Assembly (NCBI RefSeq): GCF_900107925.1 | Contig: NZ_FNUJ01000010.1 | Span: 62,001-126,000 of the forward strand | Source of the DNA: Amycolatopsis pretoriensis | Lineage (GTDB): Bacteria; Actinomycetota; Actinomycetes; Mycobacteriales; Pseudonocardiaceae | Direction of reading: 5' to 3' | Length of the DNA stretch: 64,000 nt | Shown: positions 58,301-64,000 of the stretch, one piece after another | Numbering within the stretch: position 1 is the stretch's first letter | Layout of the letters: every line of letters begins with the position of its first letter | Notes under the pieces: generated by a model | Database searches by the model: none | Seen by the model: the letters and a program-made list of their open reading frames with translations, nothing else | What the model was told of the DNA's origin: nothing | Position numbers and translations under genes: made by a program

Positions 58301-61300
58301 CGACCGAGCCCTCCTCGGCGAACAGCACGGCCGGCAGCGGCCGGTCCAGGTACGTCCCGAACTTCTCGCTGACGTCGATGAATTCCCGGGCGAACGCGGG
58401 GAAGGCCGCGCAGAGGTCCTTGCCGCTGCCGGGCCGGACCGTGGCGTGGCCGGCGAACAGGAACGCCGTCTTCGCGCCCGCCCGGACGCTGCCGCGCAGC
58501 ACCGCTGCGGCGGGCTCGTTCGCGGCCAGCGCAGCTAGCCCCGCGAGCAGCTCGTCACGGGTCTCCCCGACGACGGCCGCGCGGTGCGGGGCCGGGGCCC
58601 GGAAGGTGGCCAGCGAGTAGGCGAGGTCCGGCAGGGCGGGTTCGTCGGTCAGCCGGGACAGCAACCGCTCTGCCTGCAGCGGCAGGGCTTCCTTGCTGCG
58701 CGCGGACAACAGCAGCGGCAGCGGCCCGTGCGGCCCGGGCACCACGGGCTCGTCCTGCTCGCGCACGGGCGCCTGCTCGATGATCACGTGCGCGTTGGTC
58801 CCGCTGTAGCCGAACGAGGAGACGCCGGCGCGACGCGGACGTCCGGCGTCCGGCCACGGGATGGTCTCCGCCAGCAGCCTGACCCGCCCGGCCGACCAGT
58901 CGACCTGCTCGGTCGGGTCGTCCGCGTACCGGGTCATCGGCAGCTGCTCGTGCCGCAGCGCCATCACCATCTTGATGACGCCGGCGACGCCGGAAGCGGC
59001 CTGGCTGTGGCCGATGTTCGACTTGACCGAGCCCAGCCACAGCGGGCTGTCCGCCGGCCGGTCCTGGCCGTAGACGGACAGCAGGGCGCGTGCCTCGATC
59101 GGGTCGCCCAGGGTCGAGCCGGTCGCGGACGCCTCCACGACGTCCACATCGGACGGTTTGAGGCCGCCGAGCGCGAGGGCCTTGCGGATCACGCGTTCCT
59201 GCGACGAGCCGCTCGGCGCGGTGAGCCCGTTGGACGCGCCGTCCTGGCCCACCGCGCTCGACCGGATCACCGCGAGGACCTCGCGGCCGTCGCGCAGGGC
59301 GTCGGACAGCCGCGCGACCACGAGGACACCGACGCCTTCGGACCAGCCGATGCCGTCCGCGGCCGCGGAGAACGACTTGGACCGGCCGTCGGCGGCGGTG
59401 CCGCCGGCGTCGAAGTGGGCGAACGGGCTCGGCGAGGTGAGCGCCGAAACCCCGCCGATCAGCGCGAGCGAGCAGTCACCCTGGTTCAGCGCCTGGCTCG
59501 CGGAGTGCAGGGCCACCAGCGACGACGAGCAGGCCGTGTCGATCGAGACCGACGGGCCCTCCAGGCCGAGCGCGTAGGACACGCGGCCGGACACCACGCT
59601 GCCGAGCACGCCGGTGCTGCGGAACAGGCCGTTGGTCTCCAGGTCTCCGCCCGGCCCGGGGTCGTAGTCCGACTTCATGACTCCGGCGAACACGCCGGTG
59701 TCGCTGCCCTTGAGCGAAGCCGGGTCGATCCCGGCGCGTTCCAGGGCCTCCCAGCAGGTCTCCATCAGCATCCGCTGCTGCGGCTCGATCATCGGCGCCT
59801 CGTTGGGGCCGATCCCGAAGAAGGCCGCGTCGAAGTCGGTGATGTCGTGCACGAACCCGCCCTGCGGCACCCGCCCGCTCGCCTCGACCAGGCCGAGCCA
59901 GTAGTCCATGTCCCAGGACCGGTTGGCGGGGAAGGGCGAGATGCCGTCACCGCCGGTGGACGCGAGCTCCCACAGTTGTTCCGGGGTAGCGACCTCGCCG
60001 GGGTACCGGCAGGCCATCCCGATGATCGCGATCGGCTCGTCCCCGACCACGGTGGTCAGCGTGACCGGCTCGGGTTTGCCGCCCAGCTCGCCGAGCAGCG
60101 ACTGGTAGAGGTGCTCGGCCAGCTCCGCCGCGGTCGGGAAGTCGAACACGAGGGTGGGCGGCAGCGGCAGGCCGGTGGCCGCGCCGAGCTGGTTGCGCAG
60201 TTCGACGGCCAGCAGCGAGGTGAAGCCGAGGTCGTTGAACGCGCGGTCGACGTCGATGAGGTCCGCGGAGTCCTGGTCGAGCACCGTGGCGATGTTGGCG
60301 AGGACGACCCCGCGCACGGCCTTGAGCCGTTCGGTGGCGGGCAGCGCGAGCAGTTTGCCCCGCAGGGAGTCCGGGTCGGCCTCGGCGCCGGCCTGCGCGG
60401 CGGCCTCCGGTGCGCTGGCGGCCCGCCGCGCGGCCGGTTCCGGCGCTCGTCGAGGTTCGCGCCGCGGCGCGGCGGCGCCGCGGACGGCGGCCAGCTGCTC
60501 CTCGGAGATCTGCCGCAGCGTCAGCGAGGCGACCGAAGCGACCGGTTTCCCCGCCACGTCGGCGAGTTCGAGGGTGACGGTGTCCGATTCCGTGCGGCGC
60601 AACCGCACCCGCGCCGCCGCGGCCCCCGAGGCGTACAGCTCGACACCGGACCAGGCGTACGGGAACGAGACGCCTTCCCCGTCGCCCGCGAGCCCGATCG
60701 CGTGCAGGGCCGCGTCGAGCACGGCGGGGTGCAGCCCGAAGCCGGCCGCGTCCCGGCGGGCCCGTTCGGGCAGGCTCACCTCGGCGAAGATCTCGTCCGC
60801 ACCGCGCCACGCGGCCCGCAGGCCGCGGAACACCGGCCCGTAGTCCAGGCCGCGCCCGGCCATTTCCTCGTACAGGTCCGCGAGGTCCAGCTCTTCGGCT
60901 CCGGCGGGCGGCCAGGAGGACTGCGCGGACGACGCCGCGCCGGTCGCGGCGACCAGCACACCGCTCGCGTGCCGGGTCCACGTCCCTTCGCCGGTCAGGT
61001 CGTCGGTGCGCGAGCTGACCGCGAACGAGCGCGCGCCGGACGCGTCCGGCGCGTCGACGCTCACCTGGAGCCGGACGCCACCCTCCGCGGGCGTCGCCAG
61101 CGGTGCCTGCAGGGTCAGCTCCTTCAGCCGGGAGCAGTCCACCCGGTCCCCCGCCCGGATCGCCAGTTCGACGAAACCCGTGCCGGGGAACAGGACCGAG
61201 CCGCCCACGGCGTGGTCGGCCAGCCACGGGTGGGTGCCGACGGAAACGCGTCCGGACAGCACGACACCCTCGGAGTCCGCGAGCACGGTGGCCGCACCCA

Positions 61301-63686
61301 GCAGCGGGTGGTCCACCGGTTCCAGGCCGAGGGAAACCGGGTCGCCGTAGATCTTGGCCGACCGCAGCCAGTACCGCTGCCGCTGGAAGGCGTACGTGGG
61401 CAGGTCGGCCGCGTGCGCGCCGCGGCCGGAGAAGAAGGCCTGCCAGTCCGGTGAGACGCCGTGCGCGTGCAGCTCGCCGACCACGGTGGTCACGGCTTCC
61501 GCGCTCGAGGCGGACACGACGAGGGCGTCGCCGGTCAGGCTTTCCCGCGCGCCGGCCGGCCCGAACTCGACGAACCGGTTCACGCCCTGGGCTTCCAGGT
61601 GCCGGATCCCGTCCGCGAACCGGGTCTTGGTGCCGAGCCGCCGGACCCAGTACGCCGGCGAGCACAGCTCTTCTTCGGTCGCCAGTTCCGTGCCGCCGCC
61701 CGGCAGCACCGGGATGTCCGGCTCCGCGTAGCTCACCGCCTCGGCGGCTTTCCGGAGCGCGTCGGGCTCGTCGGCCGTGGCCAGCGCGGCCGCGTCCGCC
61801 AGCGACAGCACGCCGGAGACGTGCGCGGCGCTCAGCTCGCCGATCCCTTGGCCGGTGACGAAGTCCGGGGTGATCCCCCACGACTCCAGCAGCCGGAACA
61901 ACGCGACCTCGACGGCGAACGCGGTGCCGTTCTCACCCACCTTCGCGCGAGCTTCTTCGTAGGCCGTGGCGAACGCGGGGAACGCGGCGCTCAGCTCCTG
62001 CCCGAGACCGCCGGACGCGGTGCCGGAGAACAGGAACGCCGTCGACGTCTCACCGCGGGCCACCCCCTGCACGACACCGGCGGCGGACTCGCCCTCGGCG
62101 ACGGCGGCCAGGCCGCGCAGCAGGTCCTCGCGACCGGTCCCGGTGACCACGGCCCGGTGCGGGAACGCCGACCGGCCGGTGGCGAGGGAGTAGCCGATGT
62201 CGAGCGGCTCGAGGCCGGGGTTGCCGCGGACGTGCTCCAGCAGCCGCGCGGCCTGCGCCCGCAGCGATTCGGGGTCGCGGCCGGACAGCACCCACGGGAT
62301 CGCGCCGCCCGCGGGGGTTTCCCGCTCCGGGGACTCGTCCGCGGGTGCCTCCTCCAGGATGATGTGCGCGTTGGTGCCGCTCATGCCGAAGCCCGACACC
62401 GCGGCCAGGCGAGGCCGCTCGTCACGCGGCCAGTCCGCCGGCTCGGTGAGCAGCTCGACGCCGCCGGAAGCCCAGTCGACCCGGTGGTTCGGCTCGTCCA
62501 CGTGCAGCGTCTTGGGCAGGAGGTCGTTGCGCAGCGCGAGCACGACCTTGAGCAGCGAGGCGACCCCGGCCGCGGCCTGGGTGTGCCCGAGGTTCGACTT
62601 GACGGAGCCGAGCCGCAGCGGCCGGCCGTCCGGCCGTTCCCGGCCGTAGGTGGCCAGCAGTGCCTGCGCCTCGACCGAATCGCCGAGCGGGGTCGCCGTG
62701 CCGTGCGCCTCGACGAGGTCGACCTGGTCGCTCGACACCTGCGCGTTCGCCAGCGCCTGGCGGATCACCCGCTGCTGGGCGGGCCCCCGCGGCGACATCA
62801 TCCCGTTCGAGGCGCCGTTCTGGTTGACCGCGCTGCCGCGGACGACCGCGAACACCGGGTGGCCGTTGCGGCGCGCGTCGGAAAGCCGTTCCAGCAGGAG
62901 CATCCCGGCGCCTTCGGACCAGCCGATGCCGTCCGCGGACTCGGCGAACGACCGGCACCGGCCGTCGACCGACAGCGTGTCGTCGACGCTGAACTCGGCG
63001 AAGGTCTGCGGCGAAGCCATCACCGTGACCCCGCCGGACAGCGCGAGCGAGCACTCGCCCTGGCGCAGGGCCTGCACCGCCATGTGCAGGGTCACCAGCG
63101 AGGACGAGCACGCGGTGTCCACGGTCACCGTGGGCCCTTCGAGGCCGAACGCGTACGCGAGCCGGCCGGACACCACCGCGGAGGAACCGTAGTGGCCCGG
63201 GTAGTTGTGGTACATCACGCCGGTGAACACCCCGACCGGGCTGCCCTTCACCGACGCCGGCGGGATCCCGGCCCGTTCGAACGACTCCCAGGTGGTCTCC
63301 AGCAGCAGCCGCTGCTGCGGGTCCATCGTGATCGCCTCGCGCTCGCCGAACCCGAAGAACCCGGCGTCGAACTCGGGGGCGTCGTACAGGAACCCGCCGT
63401 GCTTGGTGCGGCTGGCGCCCGGGCGCTCGCCGGTCGGGTCGTAGAGGCGTTCGGTGTCCCAGCCGCGGTCGGCGGGGAACTCGCCGACGACGTCGGCGCC
63501 GTCGGCCAGCAGCCGCCACAGGTCCTCCGGCGTGCTCACCCCGCCCGGGAACCGGCAGGCCATGCCGACGATCGCGATCGGCTCGTGGCCGGCCCCGCTG
63601 AGCTTCTTGTTCTGCGCGCGAAGACGCTCGGTCTCCTTCAGGGACGCACGGAGGGCGTGAACCAGCTTGTCGTCGGACTTGTTCAT
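55311..63686 (-). CDS. terminal type I PKS: KS-AT(defective)-DH-ACP-KS(His lost)-AT(altered)-DH-ACP-TE
   Basis: ATG 63686 has AGGAGAAGG five bases upstream; 2791 residues. Docking coil 1-30. Module 1: KS C193, H328, H368 intact; AT with GQGIGE (G614 for the nucleophile serine) and about 100 residues missing; DH H825, D991; no KR; ACP S1157 (GFTSL). Module 2: KS C1386 and H1560 but S1520 where HGTGT has histidine (EASATGS); AT GRSGGE (S1835) with QAAH at 1931-1934 and GQGxQ lost; DH H2142, D2305 with SGPAF for YGPxF; no KR; ACP S2458. Thioesterase: GYSSAG (S2638), D2665, H2769, a full triad. It ends the assembly line by hydrolysis or lactonisation. How far the two modules extend the chain is doubtful. 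Confidence 0.93.
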   Translation of the reverse strand: MNKSDDKLVHALRASLKETERLRAQNKKLSGAGHEPIAIVGMACRFPGGVSTPEDLWRLLADGADVVGEFPADRGWDTERLYDPTGERPGASRTKHGGFLYDAPEFDAGFFGFGEREAITMDPQQRLLLETTWESFERAGIPPASVKGSPVGVFTGVMYHNYPGHYGSSAVVSGRLAYAFGLEGPTVTVDTACSSSLVTLHMAVQALRQGECSLALSGGVTVMASPQTFAEFSVDDTLSVDGRCRSFAESADGIGWSEGAGMLLLERLSDARRNGHPVFAVVRGSAVNQNGASNGMMSPRGPAQQRVIRQALANAQVSSDQVDLVEAHGTATPLGDSVEAQALLATYGRERPDGRPLRLGSVKSNLGHTQAAAGVASLLKVVLALRNDLLPKTLHVDEPNHRVDWASGGVELLTEPADWPRDERPRLAAVSGFGMSGTNAHIILEEAPADESPERETPAGGAIPWVLSGRDPESLRAQAARLLEHVRGNPGLEPLDIGYSLATGRSAFPHRAVVTGTGREDLLRGLAAVAEGESAAGVVQGVARGETSTAFLFSGTASGGLGQELSAAFPAFATAYEEARAKVGENGTAFAVEVALFRLLESWGITPDFVTGQGIGELSAAHVSGVLSLADAAALATADEPDALRKAAEAVSYAEPDIPVLPGGGTELATEEELCSPAYWVRRLGTKTRFADGIRHLEAQGVNRFVEFGPAGARESLTGDALVVSASSAEAVTTVVGELHAHGVSPDWQAFFSGRGAHAADLPTYAFQRQRYWLRSAKIYGDPVSLGLEPVDHPLLGAATVLADSEGVVLSGRVSVGTHPWLADHAVGGSVLFPGTGFVELAIRAGDRVDCSRLKELTLQAPLATPAEGGVRLQVSVDAPDASGARSFAVSSRTDDLTGEGTWTRHASGVLVAATGAASSAQSSWPPAGAEELDLADLYEEMAGRGLDYGPVFRGLRAAWRGADEIFAEVSLPERARRDAAGFGLHPAVLDAALHAIGLAGDGEGVSFPYAWSGVELYASGAAAARVRLRRTESDTVTLELADVAGKPVASVASLTLRQISEEQLAAVRGAAAPRREPRRAPEPAARRAASAPEAAAQAGAEADPDSLRGKLLALPATERLKAVRGVVLANIATVLDQDSADLIDVDRAFNDLGFTSLLAVELRNQLGAATGLPLPPTLVFDFPTAAELAEHLYQSLLGELGGKPEPVTLTTVVGDEPIAIIGMACRYPGEVATPEQLWELASTGGDGISPFPANRSWDMDYWLGLVEASGRVPQGGFVHDITDFDAAFFGIGPNEAPMIEPQQRMLMETCWEALERAGIDPASLKGSDTGVFAGVMKSDYDPGPGGDLETNGLFRSTGVLGSVVSGRVSYALGLEGPSVSIDTACSSSLVALHSASQALNQGDCSLALIGGVSALTSPSPFAHFDAGGTAADGRSKSFSAAADGIGWSEGVGVLVVARLSDALRDGREVLAVIRSSAVGQDGASNGLTAPSGSSQERVIRKALALGGLKPSDVDVVEASATGSTLGDPIEARALLSVYGQDRPADSPLWLGSVKSNIGHSQAASGVAGVIKMVMALRHEQLPMTRYADDPTEQVDWSAGRVRLLAETIPWPDAGRPRRAGVSSFGYSGTNAHVIIEQAPVREQDEPVVPGPHGPLPLLLSARSKEALPLQAERLLSRLTDEPALPDLAYSLATFRAPAPHRAAVVGETRDELLAGLAALAANEPAAAVLRGSVRAGAKTAFLFAGHATVRPGSGKDLCAAFPAFAREFIDVSEKFGTYLDRPLPAVLFAEEGSVEAQLLARTSFAHAALFTVQVALFRLLEFWGQRPDYVLGRSGGEVAAAHVAGVLSLPDAVKLVATRAQLLEEMTGGAMVAIAASEEEVRPLLTGRVAIAEVAGPASVVVSGDEEAVLEIAAHWEERGRETRRLPVPQAAHSPRMDEVLEELAEIAGELSYGTPRVPVVSTVTGAPVGDELSEPAHWVATLRQPVRLLDAVRSLEAAGVNRFVDLGPGGELARDVRPCLAGPAEDVTELPVLPGELAETTAVLRAAGQLHVDGLALDGTRLFAGREVRRVPVPPYAFHRKRFWTDVDMEAIRASGDLATTGLEPTGHPLVGAAMWLADSDGIVLSGRLAAGTHPWLAEHTVGGEIVLPGAAFVEIAIRAGDEAGCSRIEELTVHTPLVLPERGKVQVQAVVGARDEADARSLTVYSRPDDPTAGWTRHATGLLAGGQVKPEGLEEWPPAGAEPVPVHGRYDALAGGGLGSGPAFRGLRAGWRRGDEVFAEVSLEPETSPQADRFGLHPAALDAAVQAAGLRPGAEPGLAVAWAGVELHATAASKLRVRLTPAGEDAVAVTLADQAGQPVASIDAVTVRPVAEVRETVAAPVKSGKAGPVSVRRTASTAVAADPDVLRKRLAGQTQAQREKILLQVVLDHTAAVLGYADADAVDPNRHFLESGFDSVTAVGLRNGLNAATGLSVSQTVIFDHQNPVALTAHLLSEMDGAGAAADSASDGLKQMFTDAVRVGQTEAGLGLLSAAARLRPAFRSAADIDQLPAPVRMAEGPRGPHLLCLSTPAAMGGAYQYARFASHFRGVRTLSALPMPGFLAGELLPESAEAILDVLTESVRKAVGDEPFALLGYSSAGIFAHAVAGRLAESGTGPAAVVLLDTYAAGGEDMERDDQEERDQATLGLVSGLLENEDKYGPYDRTKLTALARYLEVLPEVTLPEIAAPSLLVRPQDRFDAGEAGSGDSEAWRTAWSLADETAVVPGDHFSLVEGSSVTTAQAVEEWLGSR

Positions 63687-63800
63687 TCAGACCTTCTCCT
63701 GAGTCGCGTGGTCCCGGTGAACGGTGTCGGCGGGGAGGTTTTCCGCATCGCCCGGTGCACCCACCTGACGCGGTACGTTACGAGCGATGAGCACGGCGTA

Positions 63801-63811
63801 CCCACCCCTAA
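63801..63811 (-). promoter_or_regulatory. shared 11-base promoter motif, copy ahead of the terminal PKS gene
   Basis: On the coding strand it reads TTAGGGGTGGG, 115-125 bases before the PKS start, essentially the same distance as ahead of the other PKS operon. The surrounding 63687-63857 carries no gene I can support; a CGTAACG/CGTTACG-like stretch near 63775 is the AT-richest part. Confidence 0.5.
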
Positions 63812-63857
63812 GAGCGGGCCCGAACCCCCTGAGCGAGCCCGGATTCCCGCCTCTGCC

Positions 63858-64000
63858 CTAAAGGTGGCTCGGCGGGGTTTCGGCGGGCGCGAGCTCGGGG
63901 GCCAGCGCGGCGCGCCCGGCGACGCCGAGCTTGCGGTACACACGGGTCAGGTGCTGCTCCACCGTGCTCACGGTGATGTACAGCGTTTCCGCGATCTTCC
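63858..64000 (-). CDS. LuxR-family regulator, C-terminal HTH only (gene continues beyond window)
   Basis: The last 46 codons read KIAETLYITVSTVEQHLTRV, then YRKLGVAGRAALAPELAPA and a TAG stop at 63858. This is the LuxR/GerE helix-turn-helix with the invariant valine-glutamate of the recognition helix. In polyketide clusters such tails usually belong to large LAL or PAS-LuxR activators. It is transcribed in the same direction as the terminal PKS and lies just upstream of it, so a pathway-specific activator is probable. Size and N-terminal domain cannot be seen. Confidence 0.85.
   Translation of the reverse strand, partial: KIAETLYITVSTVEQHLTRVYRKLGVAGRAALAPELAPAETPPSHL

Overview
This window comes from a GC-rich actinomycete, most plausibly Amycolatopsis or another Pseudonocardiaceae member. 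The evidence is GC-biased third codon positions, frequent GTG starts, an AfsA/ScbR-type butyrolactone system, a SARP regulator, and giant modular type I polyketide synthases (PKS). It spans the chromosomal flank and a large part of a glycosylated-polyketide gene cluster that runs off the right edge.

Layout. 1-5356 is a compact signalling/proteolysis locus: vWA protein, PknG-like Ser/Thr kinase and trypsin-like protease on the minus strand with coupled starts, and a divergent trypsin-co-occurring (Trypco1/CU044_2847-type) protein. 5357-7613 is a decayed, mosaic segment with fragments of a tyrosine recombinase, a LigD primase-polymerase, a sigma-region-4-like regulator and an Rhs protein, plus one intact AT-rich 58-residue membrane protein. 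7614-12671 holds ordinary single genes: a frameshifted GT2, EcsC, an AraC regulator, a RibD/DHFR-like protein and an amidase. 12842-17010 is a translationally coupled pair, a phospholipase-D-like protein and a large unrecognised protein.

17161-22490 is the regulatory head of the cluster: AfsA-type butyrolactone synthase and a coupled SDR (carrying a long 13-residue-repeat insertion), the divergent butyrolactone receptor, a second receptor-like TetR, and a SARP. At least four ARE-like operators lie in their promoters. 22574-25037 has a small methyltransferase-like protein and a DrrAB-type ABC exporter. 25142-45464 has three consecutive minus-strand PKS genes (four modules). 45659-51583 has a shortened glycosyltransferase-like protein, a MacB/FtsX-type ABC system, two small membrane proteins and a TetR with two matching operators. 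52026-55024 is a plus-strand sugar-nucleotide operon: PIG-L deacetylase, NDP-sugar 6-dehydrogenase and a UDP-glucuronate-decarboxylase-like protein. 55311-63686 is the terminal thioesterase-bearing PKS, followed by the 3' end of a LuxR-family regulator.

Working model. Docking ends suggest the order PKS(45464) -> PKS(40194) -> PKS(35479) -> PKS(63686, TE). The four canonical modules would add malonyl (DH-KR), methylmalonyl (KR), malonyl (DH-KR) and malonyl (DH-KR) units, giving a partly unsaturated chain. The last protein is odd. It has two modules with DH but no KR, one AT missing its active serine, a second AT with altered motifs, and a second KS in which the HGTGT histidine is serine. It may mostly relay the chain to the thioesterase. 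An 11-base motif, CCCACCCCTAA, recurs exactly upstream of the two PKS transcription units and the sugar operon and may be a shared pathway-regulator site. No loading module is in the window, so earlier PKS genes should lie to the right.
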